From Alistipes ihumii AP11 (GTDB taxonomy: Bacteria > Bacteroidota > Bacteroidia > Bacteroidales > Rikenellaceae): DNA of 64,000 bases. Position 1 is the first letter of the stretch; each line of letters begins with the position of its first letter. The notes under the pieces were generated by a model. It did no database searches, was not told the DNA's origin, and worked only from the letters and a program-made list of their open reading frames with translations. This document shows, piece after piece, positions 19,001 to 27,001 of the stretch. The DNA lies in the NCBI RefSeq assembly GCF_025144665.1, contig NZ_CP102294.1:1860001-1924000 (forward strand). The letters run 5' to 3'. Made by a program: the position numbers and the translations under genes.

Positions 19001-19761
19001 TTCAGCCGTCCGACGTGGATAATATCGTCGACGACGCAGTGCGGCAAAAGGTCAAGGAAGCGATCGACGCGGTCGGTTTCAAGACGGCCATGGACACGGA
19101 GAGCCATCCGATCTGGATGAACGAGCAGAAGCGGGTGCCGATCCGCAAGGTGCGGATATTCGTGGGCAAAAATATATCTCCCAAACCCTTGGGCGGAAAG
19201 AAGCACCGGGACCTGTCCGCCCTTCCGCACAAAAGACCGGTTTACGTATCGTACGGCAGCAACTATTGTATGGCCATATACGAAGGAAAAGACAATCAAG
19301 GAAAGCTCAAGCGGACCTTCGAAATCGTCAGCACGCTGGAAGCGGCGCAGTATTTCAAGGCGAGCGCGGACAAGGCGGCGCGACCCGATCTCGTCCCGCA
19401 ATCGGACGAGAAGGGCTTTCCGCTGAAGTGCATTCTGAAAACCGGAACCATGGTGCTTTTCTATGAAGAAACGCCCGAGGAGCTGTACGACTGCACGCAA
19501 CAAGAGTTGGCTAAAAGACTGTACAAGCTGACGAAATTCAGTTCTATGACCACCGGCAACAACTCTTACGGCTTATGCACCTTCAGACACCATCGGGAAG
19601 CCCGTCCTGCGGGGGAGTTGAAGCCCAAAGGCGGAGCATGGAAAGCCGGAGAGGCATACCGCCCCCTCATCAGCTTATACCATACCCAACTCAACGCTTA
19701 TGTCGAAGGCTTCGACTTCGAGCTGAGCGTTACGGGAACCGTTCGATTCAAACACGAATAG
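16087..19761 (+). CDS. cas9: CRISPR-associated endonuclease Cas9 (type II-C)
   Basis: The 1224-residue RNA-guided nuclease carries all catalytic parts. RuvC-I is KILGLDLGTASIGWALVE (Asp8), followed by the arginine-rich bridge helix ALRRHYARRRLRK. RuvC-II is KIHIEFARGLND (Glu591). HNH is CPYTGKRI..FDIEHTVPRARGG (His678), and RuvC-III is HHCLDAIVIA (His846, Asp849). The ATG at 16087 is preferred: the frame runs 31 codons further upstream, but those overlap the tracrRNA and its promoter and lie before the RuvC start. Absence of csn2/cas4 and the size give subtype II-C. cas1 follows after 2 bases. Confidence 0.96.
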   Translation: MTKILGLDLGTASIGWALVERNDTEYALLDQGVDIFQEGVAREKNSEKPAVQDRTAARALRRHYARRRLRKIDLLRVLVRHDLCPALTDEQLKDWKQKKIYPLTDEFIRWQRTDDRTDKNPYRDRYKALTETLDLDTQRDRYTLGRALYHLAQRRGFLSNRKDAGDESESGKVRQSIEGLTADMEKAGCSYLGEYFYRLYARKEKIRTKYTSRNEHYLAEFRAICEKQRLADDLRKALHRAIFYQRPLKSQKGSVGRCTFEKDKSRCPASHPRFEEFRMLSFVNNIRITTPDDPEPRPLSRQEAETILPLFTRKTKPHFDFEEIAKKLAGKGRYACQGDRGEAPYRFNFARTATVTGCPVTASLIALFGDDYLTKICDLYTLGAGKTREQILGDVWHALFSFDDEERLSAWAKQKLRLSDDEAGRFAAIRLPQDYAALSLHAINKILPYLREGYRYDEAVFVANLKAVLPPDIYSDESERNAIEADIAALITDFRQNPLNRGTTKEQCVRDYLRNCRGIDEKRLGRLYHPSMIEIYQTAQPDAQGILQLGSPRTPAVRNPMAMRALFRLRVLVNRLLRDGKIDRETKIHIEFARGLNDANRRKAIELYQRDREAERKAYADEIRRQYASESGREIEPTDDDILKYRLWKEQNHICPYTGKRIGLSDFMGDSARFDIEHTVPRARGGDNSQMNKTLCENRFNRELKRDKLPSELPNHADVMARIDELGWPKEIASLQKQIEIQRRKSKSATTKSEKDGAIQRRHVLQMRLDYWRGKYERFTMTEVPDGFSNRQGVDIGIIGKYARLYLKTVFERIYTVKGTTTAEFRRMWGLQEEYARKERVNHTHHCLDAIVIACIGRNEYDRWAQYAGDEERYRRGEGAKPRFEKPWPTFTEDLEAVADRLLVAHHTPDNMPKQSRKRLRIRGRIRTGRNGETLYAQGDTARGALHQQTFYGAIERQGEVRYVVRKPLGQLQPSDVDNIVDDAVRQKVKEAIDAVGFKTAMDTESHPIWMNEQKRVPIRKVRIFVGKNISPKPLGGKKHRDLSALPHKRPVYVSYGSNYCMAIYEGKDNQGKLKRTFEIVSTLEAAQYFKASADKAARPDLVPQSDEKGFPLKCILKTGTMVLFYEETPEELYDCTQQELAKRLYKLTKFSSMTTGNNSYGLCTFRHHREARPAGELKPKGGAWKAGEAYRPLISLYHTQLNAYVEGFDFELSVTGTVRFKHE

Positions 19762-19763
19762 CC

Positions 19764-20651
19764 ATGCTCAAGCGCACGCTTTTTTTCGCCACGCCCTTCT
19801 GCCTGAGTCTGCGAGACAATCAGTTGGTTATCGCGACGAAAGAGGCTCCCGATCTCCGGAAAAGCGTTCCGATCGAGGACATCGGCGTCGTCGTGCTCGA
19901 GCACCGGCAAACGACCGTCACGCTCCCGCTGCTGAACGCCCTGTCGGATCGCAACGTAGCCGTCGTCTTTTGCGACGGCAACCGGATGCCCAACGCCATG
20001 CTGATGAATCTCGACTCCAACCGAACGCAGGGCGAGAGCTACCGGGCGCAGATCGAGGCGAGCGAGCCGCTGAAAAAGAACCTGTGGAAGCAGATCGTCG
20101 AAGCGAAAATCCGCAATCAGGCCGCCCTGCTGCGCAAACTGGGCAAGGACGGAGACAAACTGAAGCCTTATTACCGAAACGTCAAGAGCGGCGATGCGGA
20201 CAATCGCGAAGGAGCCGCCGCCAGAATATACTGGTCGGAGCTTTTCGGCAGGGAGTTCGTCCGTATTCGCGAGGGCGCGGAGCCGAACAACCTGCTGAAT
20301 TACGGCTATACGATCCTGCGCGCGGCCGTAGCCCGCTCGCTGATGGGCTCGGGTCTGTTCCCTGCGTTCGGCATTTTCCACCGGAACCGCTACAACGCCT
20401 TTCCGCTGGCCGACGACGTTATGGAACCCTATCGCCCTTACGTCGACGAGCTGGTCTGCCGGCTGTATCTCGAGAATAAAACGCAGTTGACGCAAGCGGT
20501 CAAGGGCGAGCTGCTGAGCCTGCTGTATGCCGATACGCGATTCGAAAAGGTATTGCGGCCTCTCGACGTGGGGTTGACCTTCACCTCGGCATCGCTGGCG
20601 CAATGTTTCACGGGAATGCGGAAAAAGATCGCGTTTCCTCTACTGGAGTAA
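19764..20651 (+). CDS. cas1: CRISPR integrase Cas1
   Basis: The 295-residue spacer integrase is metal dependent. RIYWSELFGREFVR (about residue 155) contains the first acidic ligand, and HRNRYNAFPLADDVMEPYRP (about 209-228) contains the conserved His and Asp. The start at 19764 is 2 bases after the cas9 stop; the open frame extends upstream into cas9 only by chance. It works as a complex with Cas2. Confidence 0.95.
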   Translation: MLKRTLFFATPFCLSLRDNQLVIATKEAPDLRKSVPIEDIGVVVLEHRQTTVTLPLLNALSDRNVAVVFCDGNRMPNAMLMNLDSNRTQGESYRAQIEASEPLKKNLWKQIVEAKIRNQAALLRKLGKDGDKLKPYYRNVKSGDADNREGAAARIYWSELFGREFVRIREGAEPNNLLNYGYTILRAAVARSLMGSGLFPAFGIFHRNRYNAFPLADDVMEPYRPYVDELVCRLYLENKTQLTQAVKGELLSLLYADTRFEKVLRPLDVGLTFTSASLAQCFTGMRKKIAFPLLE

Positions 20652-20656
20652 AAAAG

Positions 20657-20995
20657 ATGTCTGAATTACGCCTGAACGCCTATCGTATCATGTGGCTATT
20701 CGTATTTTTCGACCTGCCGACCCATACCAAAACCGAACGGCGCCACGCGGCCCAGTTTCGCAAGGCATTGGAAAAGGACGGCTTCGCGATGATGCAATAC
20801 TCGGTCTACGTCCGGCACTGCGTCTCCAAGGAAAATATGGAGGTCCATATCCGGCGGGTCCGCAAATCGATGCCGCCTTCCGGAATGACGAGCATCCTGA
20901 GCGTAACGGACAAACAATACGGCGAAATTTTGAATTTCTGGGGCAAAGTCGAACGCGCCGGTCCCGAAATACCTCAACAACTGGAATTTTTTTGA
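20657..20995 (+). CDS. cas2: CRISPR-associated protein Cas2
   Basis: The 112-residue ferredoxin-fold protein bridges two Cas1 dimers during spacer integration. The MWLFVFFDLPTHTKTERR segment (about 11-28) has the conserved beta-strand and Asp. YSVYVRHCVSKENMEVH follows. The ATG at 20657, 5 bases after the cas1 stop, is chosen over the longer overlapping frame. It lies immediately before the CRISPR leader. Confidence 0.93.
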   Translation: MSELRLNAYRIMWLFVFFDLPTHTKTERRHAAQFRKALEKDGFAMMQYSVYVRHCVSKENMEVHIRRVRKSMPPSGMTSILSVTDKQYGEILNFWGKVERAGPEIPQQLEFF

Positions 20996-21117
20996 TATAT
21001 TTGTTTTGCAGAACGGAAAAACTGCATCGAATCGACTTCCTCAGTTCGCCGAACATCGCTTTTTTCGCGGTACATACGAATGTAATACCCTTATAATCAA
21101 TAAGTGTAGTACCTGAG
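20996..21117 (+). promoter_or_regulatory. CRISPR leader
   Basis: This AT-rich segment lies between the cas2 stop and the first repeat. It starts with TATATTTG (20996-21003), a -7 element that would start pre-crRNA about 110 bases before the first repeat. The degenerate repeat is at the far end of the array, which independently places the leader here. Confidence 0.7.
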
Positions 21118-22338
21118 GTTGTGATTTGATGTAGAAATTGGATACTATACAACGGTGAACCGCTTGAATACATGGCGTTTAATGTTGTGATTTGATGTAG
21201 AAATTGGATACTATACAACCTACGGAGATTTTGTAAATGAAAGAACGATGTTGTGATTTGATGTAGAAATTGGATACTATACAACGATATGAGGTTTTTT
21301 CCTATCGTCAGGACAGTTGTGATTTGATGTAGAAATTGGATACTATACAACCCAAAAAAAACTAGTTATGAAAGTCTATCGTTGTGATTTGATGTAGAAA
21401 TTGGATACTATACAACGCAGCAACAAATCGAGCCCAACAGGCGTGGCGTTGTGATTTGATGTAGAAATTGGATACTATACAACATTTAAAGCCGTAGACT
21501 CATTATGATTTAGTTGTGATTTGATGTAGAAATTGGATACTATACAACTATGGACCGATAAAAGCAAAGAAGATGTGGGTTGTGATTTGATGTAGAAATT
21601 GGATACTATACAACACCCAGTCCTAAATTGAAAAATGGAGTGATGTTGTGATTTGATGTAGAAATTGGATACTATACAACACGAGGATCGATACGATGAA
21701 TGATTTCCAGTTGTGATTTGATGTAGAAATTGGATACTATACAACGGGGAACCGTTAGAGTATATGGCCTTCAATGTTGTGATTTGATGTAGAAATTGGA
21801 TACTATACAACGCGTGGACAGAATACACTACTACGGTCAACGTTGTGATTTGATGTAGAAATTGGATACTATACAACACTAAAAATCAAAGCCATGAAAA
21901 TCTATCGTTGTGATTTGATGTAGAAATTGGATACTATACAACGCCGGGCGACGGCGATGCTTCCGCAGATCGGTTGTGATTTGATGTAGAAATTGGATAC
22001 TATACAACTGTTGCTTATTTACGATAAGGCAGATGCTTGTTGTGATTTGATGTAGAAATTGGATACTATACAACGTATTCCTGCGCGTTTGTCGAACGGA
22101 GAGTGTTGTGATTTGATGTAGAAATTGGATACTATACAACGCGAGTATGGTATTATGATGTCGATTGCTTGTTGTGATTTGATGTAGAAATTGGATACTA
22201 TACAACTGTGCACCGATTTGCAAAGTCTGTCGGCGAGTTGTGATTTGATGTAGAAATTGGATACTATACAACTTCGGGAGGCAAAATGATTCTCGGCGAT
22301 TTGTTGTGATTTGATGTAGAAATTGAATACTATACAAC
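21118..22338 (+). CRISPR. CRISPR array, 19 repeats of 36 bp and 18 spacers
   Basis: The 36-base repeat begins GTTGTGATTTGATG and ends ACTATACAAC. Copies start at 21118, 21184, 21250, 21316, 21381, 21448, 21513, 21579, 21645, 21710, 21776, 21842, 21907, 21973, 22039, 22105, 22171, 22237 and 22303. Spacers are 29-31 bases. All copies are identical except the last, which has A for G in its middle (TTGAATAC), marking the leader-distal end. The tracrRNA anti-repeat fixes transcription as plus strand. Spacers 1 and 10, and 4 and 12, are pairwise related. Confidence 0.98.
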
Positions 22339-22612
22339 GGCAACTTAAGTATTTTAACCCGATTGCCGAGCACTAGTACGATATGGAATAACCGCAGCAT
22401 CGGACCGGAGCCGGGGTCGAAGATAGTAAATGCTTTTAACTCTCATTAAATTCAATCATCGCGACAATTATTTATAATAATTTAAATTACAGGTATTTAT
22501 GTTACATTCAGGGTTCGATCCCGTTTAAGGGTACTCAAATAAGTTCGGGATGATTGGGAACAATTTGGGAACAATTTATATATTTGCAGCAGAGCCTAAA
22601 TCATATTGAAAA

Positions 22613-23950
22613 ATGAAAGTTTCTGCATTTATAAGAAAGACGGTGGCCAAAAACGACACCACTACACGGGCAACTATTTACTTTCGTCTGCGAGGAGACG
22701 GCAAGGATATAAAAGCCGCCAGCGAGTTGACGATAAATCCCAACCATTGGAGTCCCGAAAAACAAGGCTACAAAGATCGCATCGCACTGATTTCCGACGA
22801 CGAAAAACAAAAATTGCGTACTGATATTCAAAACATCGTCTCCCTTATAACGCAGGAGTATACGACGGAAGCGAACGCCGAATGGTTACAGGAGACTATC
22901 GACCGTTATCATCATCCCGAACGCTACAAAACGCCTGAGCAGATCGCCGCAGAATCGAAACCGGATTTCCATCAACTGCTCGACGAATTTTTGTTGAAAC
23001 ACAAAGTTTCGGAGGTTCGAAAAAAGAATTTCCGCGTTATTCGCCGAGCCATCCTGCGGTATGAACTTTACGTTCGGGAAACGAGGCGGGGACAAAAGAA
23101 CTTTTCGCTGGAGATCGACCAAATCACATCCGATACGCTTCGGGATATGTGGGATTTTTTCGAGAACGAGCACCGATATTACGAATTGTATCCTTTCATC
23201 TACGAGCAAATACCCGAAAAGCGTATCCCTAAACCGCGCGGGAGAAACACTCTGCTCGACTGCTTCGGACGCATTCGCACATTCTTCAATTGGTGCTACG
23301 ATAACAAAAAGACTAAAAATCGACCCTTCGATGATTTCAAATTGGAGGAGTGCACTTATGGCACACCGATATATATTACGCTCGAAGAACGAGACAGACT
23401 TTATGAAAAAGACCTGTCTTCCTACCCGCAGGTGGAGATACAGCGGGATATTTTCGTATTCCAAAGCCTGATCGGATGCCGTATCGGAGACCTTTATTGC
23501 ATGACGCGGGAGAGCGTCATCGATGGAGTGATCGAGTACATCCCGCGCAAGACTAAAGAGGGCAATCCCGTAACGGTACGTGTTCCGCTGAACGACAAGG
23601 CGAGAGCCATTCTGAACAAATACCATGATTATACGGGACAAGGATTGTTACCGTTCATTTCGGAACAGAAATACAACGATGCTATCAAACGGGCGTTCAA
23701 ACTGGCGGGGATAGATCGAGTCGTAACCATATTGGACCCGTTGACCGGCAATGAAACAAAAAAGCCGCTGTACGAAGTCGCCAGCAGCCACATGGCCCGA
23801 CGTACTTTTATCGGCAACATTTACAAAAAAGTCAAGGACCCGAATCTCGTCGGAGCATTGAGCGGCCACAAAGAGGGCAGCAAAGCATTCGCACGCTATC
23901 GAGCCATCGACGATGAAATGAAAAAAGAGTTAGTCGATCTGATCGGGTAA
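22613..23950 (+). CDS. Tyrosine recombinase/integrase
   Basis: The 445-residue protein has an N-terminal arm-binding domain, a SAM-like core-binding domain (about 115-240) and a C-terminal catalytic domain. Catalytic residues are Arg290 in GCRIGDL, His393 and Arg396 in HMARRTF, His419 in GHKEGS and the nucleophile Tyr429 in AFARYR. It belongs to the phage-integrase family of Bacteroidetes transposons and IMEs. A -7 element TATATTTG at 22579-22586 precedes it, after a direct repeat of TTGGGAACAA. It is the first gene of the element and is intact. Confidence 0.93.
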   Translation: MKVSAFIRKTVAKNDTTTRATIYFRLRGDGKDIKAASELTINPNHWSPEKQGYKDRIALISDDEKQKLRTDIQNIVSLITQEYTTEANAEWLQETIDRYHHPERYKTPEQIAAESKPDFHQLLDEFLLKHKVSEVRKKNFRVIRRAILRYELYVRETRRGQKNFSLEIDQITSDTLRDMWDFFENEHRYYELYPFIYEQIPEKRIPKPRGRNTLLDCFGRIRTFFNWCYDNKKTKNRPFDDFKLEECTYGTPIYITLEERDRLYEKDLSSYPQVEIQRDIFVFQSLIGCRIGDLYCMTRESVIDGVIEYIPRKTKEGNPVTVRVPLNDKARAILNKYHDYTGQGLLPFISEQKYNDAIKRAFKLAGIDRVVTILDPLTGNETKKPLYEVASSHMARRTFIGNIYKKVKDPNLVGALSGHKEGSKAFARYRAIDDEMKKELVDLIG

Positions 23951-24050
23951 GTGCCTGTCGGTCGCCGCAATATAAAATAACAATATTTTCATACATTTGT
24001 TCACACTAACCAAGAAACAGGTTGCGTCGAAAGCTCAATACAGATAGTAT

Positions 24051-25511
24051 ATGATAACCAAAGAACAACTTCGAAAGATTCTTGCCAATCCGGAAGGTTA
24101 CGATATAGAAATGACCACCTCTACGACCAACACGGATAAATTCTGTCAGGCAATATGTGCCTTTTCCAATGACCTGCCCGGCAGCGGCAAGAACGGTTAT
24201 TTGATTTTGGGAGCCAAAGACGACGGAAGCCTATCGGGATTGAAAGTCGATGACGCATTGATGCTTAAAATGACGAATATCCGCACGGACGGCAATATTC
24301 TTCCTCAGCCGGTTATGACTGTGGAACGATTCGTTTTGGAGGAGGGAGAATTACTCGTCGTAGAAGTCAGGCCGTCCGAATTTCCCCCGGTGCGATACAG
24401 AGGACGAATATGGGTACGGGTGGGACCTCGCAAAAGTATCGCATCGGAAGCCGAAGAAAAGATACTGACTGAACGCAGACTTTCCGGCATCCGTACATTC
24501 GATGCCATGCCATGTATAGGGACAACGCTCACGGACATCGATACCGACCTTATACAACGCGATTTTCTTCCCAAAGCCATTGCCGGAGACATTCTTGCCG
24601 AAGATAAACGACCGCTTCAGGAACAACTCGCATCGCTCGGTTTATACGATCTGCGTTACGATTGTCCCACCAACGGTTGCATAATTCTTTTCGGGAAAAA
24701 CCCCGGCAGGTATTTGCCGGGCGCTTATGTGCAGTACGTTCGTTTCAAAGGAACGGACCGTGCGGGCGATATAATCAATGAACATAAGTTCGGAGGGAAT
24801 CTTTGCCGGGAATTGGTCAGAATAGATGCTTTCATCGAAACGAGCATTTCACAGAAACGGCCTTTGCCGGTTAGTGTACTGCGAGAAGAAACCGTGGTCA
24901 ATTATCCGTATTGGGCGACACGCGAATTGTTGATGAATTCGCTAATGCACCGAGACTATGAGACCAACGCGCCGGTACAATTCTATGAATACGACGACCG
25001 CATCGAGGTTCAGAATCCCGGTGGGTTATACGGCAAAGTCAGCCGGGAGAATTTCCCCAATGTGAGCGACTATCGCAATCCGTTCATTGCAGAGGCAATG
25101 AAAATTCTCGGATATGTAAACCGTTTCAGTCGAGGAATTTACAGGGTGCAACGGGAGTTAGAGGAAAACGGCAATGGTTTGGCTGAGTTCGATTTCTCTT
25201 TGTTTACGGTATTCCGGGTTACAGAGAAAGTATCCGGGCGCTATTTCGATGCGGGGTTTGGAGCGGGAGCCACCCAGAAAACACCCAGAAAACACCCAGA
25301 AAACACCCAGAAAACACCCAGAAAAATCGGAAAGGCCATTGTCAATGCTATCCGAGAGAATCCATACATTACTCGCAAAGAGTTGGAGGAATTACTTTCT
25401 CGTACACCGGACAGCATAAAATACCATTTGTCCCGGCTGACCGAGCAAGGCTTCGTCAAACGCGAAGGTCCGGATAGAGGTGGGCGATGGATCGTCCTGA
25501 AGGAGTATTGA
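24051..25511 (+). CDS. AlbA_2 (Schlafen-like) ATP-binding regulator
   Basis: The 486-residue protein has an N-terminal AlbA_2 domain (about 1-130; LPGSGKNGYLILGAKDDGSL and RVGPRKSIASEAEE), then an HATPase-like domain with ATRELLMNSLMHRDYETNAP near 290. A hydrophilic linker made of Thr-Gln-Lys/Pro-Arg-Lys units (about 406-424) and a winged-helix end (ITRKELEELLSRTPDSIKYH) follow. Such proteins are common putative regulators on Bacteroidetes mobile elements; their target is not known. The linker is encoded by an 11-base tandem repeat (see 25271-25325). Confidence 0.8.
   Translation: MITKEQLRKILANPEGYDIEMTTSTTNTDKFCQAICAFSNDLPGSGKNGYLILGAKDDGSLSGLKVDDALMLKMTNIRTDGNILPQPVMTVERFVLEEGELLVVEVRPSEFPPVRYRGRIWVRVGPRKSIASEAEEKILTERRLSGIRTFDAMPCIGTTLTDIDTDLIQRDFLPKAIAGDILAEDKRPLQEQLASLGLYDLRYDCPTNGCIILFGKNPGRYLPGAYVQYVRFKGTDRAGDIINEHKFGGNLCRELVRIDAFIETSISQKRPLPVSVLREETVVNYPYWATRELLMNSLMHRDYETNAPVQFYEYDDRIEVQNPGGLYGKVSRENFPNVSDYRNPFIAEAMKILGYVNRFSRGIYRVQRELEENGNGLAEFDFSLFTVFRVTEKVSGRYFDAGFGAGATQKTPRKHPENTQKTPRKIGKAIVNAIRENPYITRKELEELLSRTPDSIKYHLSRLTEQGFVKREGPDRGGRWIVLKEY
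25271..25325 (+). repeat. Five tandem copies of an 11-base unit inside a coding region
   Basis: CACCCAGAAAA is repeated five times without error. Eleven is not a multiple of three, so successive units are read in different frames (TQKTPRK then HPENTQK). Gain or loss of one unit would shift the frame before the C-terminal winged helix. Confidence 0.95.
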
Positions 25512-25595
25512 ATTGCGAACGCTTTGCGCACGTAAGTGGAGTGAGGTTTTTAATTTCTTTGACAACAACGAAGAATGCACATAAATCTATAACGC

Positions 25596-26516
25596 GTGAT
25601 GGGGCAACGGGAATACGATGACTTCAAACGACGCTTACGGAAGTGGATGGAGAGCCACCCGGCAGATTACGAGCGGTTCGAGAATATGATGATTGCGAAA
25701 GACGATGCTGGCTATCGGTTGGTTTTGCAACAAGCTACGATGCTCATCCCTCAGTTCCGGAAAGCGTTGCGACAGAAAGCCGGCGAAGGATTGTACGAGC
25801 ATATCGACGAAATCGAACGCTTGTGCGGAGAGCACGCGTTGGCCGAAAAATTGATACGGGAATTCGACAATGCCGACCGGGCAACACTCGTTCCGGCCAT
25901 GCTCTGCTGGCTTTATTTCGGGCCGAGCTTCGAGCGGATGATAGAGCGCGGTGAAGAATTGCGTCGTTTACCGGGTATGGGATACCTCCAAAAAATGATG
26001 ATCGCCGCGACGATCAAGTTACTGATAAGTCGTTCGATTCAATTGGGGTTACGGACCAAACAAGACTGGATTGCACACCGCGAAGCCATGCGTTTGGCAG
26101 AAAGCGATCATGTACTGGAATGGGCTATGAAAGAAGAATCGACGGCCGCTGCTTTCATCGACAAGAAAAAGCCCGGACGGCCGAGTACGGCCATGCCGCT
26201 GCGGGAAATGTTTTCATCCGCCGTAACCGATTCCGATTCATTGATAGAGAAAATTTCCGGCGCACTTACCGTAAAACATTCCCAAACGGACATTGCCCGA
26301 CTAAAAATCGCGCTCGACGAATTGAATTTTCTCGTTTCGCCCGTTACCGTTAAATCTTTTCGGGACGCATTGCATCGACAGTTCGCTCCCGGCATCCACA
26401 TTGTCCATGAACGGGGAGTACAGGAGGCTTACAGTCGGCTGACCGATCCGTTGTCAGCTTCGACAAAAGAGGAAAGTTGGAAGTTACAAGAATTGAAGAA
26501 AATGTTATCACGGTAA
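25596..26516 (+). CDS. Conserved hypothetical protein of Bacteroidetes mobile elements (possibly DUF6043)
   Basis: The 306-residue, mostly helical, charged protein has no signal or membrane segment. The N-terminus (YDDFKRRLRKWMESHPADYERF) and the block LVPAMLCWLYFGPSFERM resemble what I recall of DUF6043 proteins, which sit in such elements. That family name is from memory and uncertain. The segment KKKPGRPSTAM looks like a basic AT-hook-like patch. It lies between the regulator and the excisionase-like gene. Function is unknown. Confidence 0.6.
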   Translation: MMGQREYDDFKRRLRKWMESHPADYERFENMMIAKDDAGYRLVLQQATMLIPQFRKALRQKAGEGLYEHIDEIERLCGEHALAEKLIREFDNADRATLVPAMLCWLYFGPSFERMIERGEELRRLPGMGYLQKMMIAATIKLLISRSIQLGLRTKQDWIAHREAMRLAESDHVLEWAMKEESTAAAFIDKKKPGRPSTAMPLREMFSSAVTDSDSLIEKISGALTVKHSQTDIARLKIALDELNFLVSPVTVKSFRDALHRQFAPGIHIVHERGVQEAYSRLTDPLSASTKEESWKLQELKKMLSR

Positions 26517-26671
26517 CACTCGTTAAATTCGTTAAATATTACCGCGAATTATCCGCTTAAACGCCAGAAATTCAGGTTGTATTTTCGTGCCGTCGTCCCG
26601 ATATTCGAGGCGGCGGTTTTACTTTCTATCCGCAGGAAAGCAGAACCGAACGATGAGCGGATAAAATATTT

Positions 26672-27001
26672 ATGAAAGATTTAATGTCGATTCTCCGCGA
26701 TGCAGCGGGAAGCATCAAGTTGGAGATCAATGGCGCGGATCTGATGGAATTCTCGAACGAGTTGATAAATCGCGCCAAAAACGAACTTTCGGCAGAAATT
26801 GCCGAAGCCCGTCAGGAACGTTATCTGACTAAAGAAGAAGTAAAACAGATTTGTGAAGTGTGTGACACCACCCTTTGGCACTGAAATAAAAAAGGCTATC
26901 TGAAAACCGTAAAGATAGGCAACAAAGTGCGTTATCGCATGTCCGACATCCGTCGGATTCTGGATAATGGAAAAAGGGAGGGAGGCCGCGATGACCGCTA
27001 A
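26672..27001 (+). pseudogene. Excisionase-like HTH gene interrupted by an in-frame TGA
   Basis: The frame encodes a 109-codon HTH_17-type DNA-binding protein. YLTKEEVKQICEVCDTTLWH is followed by TGA (codon 71, 26882-26884), and then, in the same frame, NKKGYLKTVKIGNKVRYRMS and a stop TAA at 26999-27001. In relatives the residue between LWH and NKKGYLK is tryptophan, so TGG to TGA explains it. The C-terminal half overlaps the next gene's ATG by 11 bases, as intact cassettes do. It is read as a pseudogene unless UGA is decoded. Confidence 0.8.

Noticed and set aside
16528-19503. 991-codon open frame antisense to cas9
   Set aside because: The plus strand encodes an intact Cas9 with all motifs. 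The antisense frame has no recognisable domains and follows from GC-rich codon use.
21118-22338. Minus-strand frames through the CRISPR array with repeated LYSIQFLHQITT
   Set aside because: They are translations of the repeats themselves and not genes.
22508-22540. T-arm-like sequence GGGTTCGATCCC as a tRNA end or attachment site
   Set aside because: The flanking bases do not form a 5-bp T stem or an acceptor stem, and I found no matching copy at the other end of the element.
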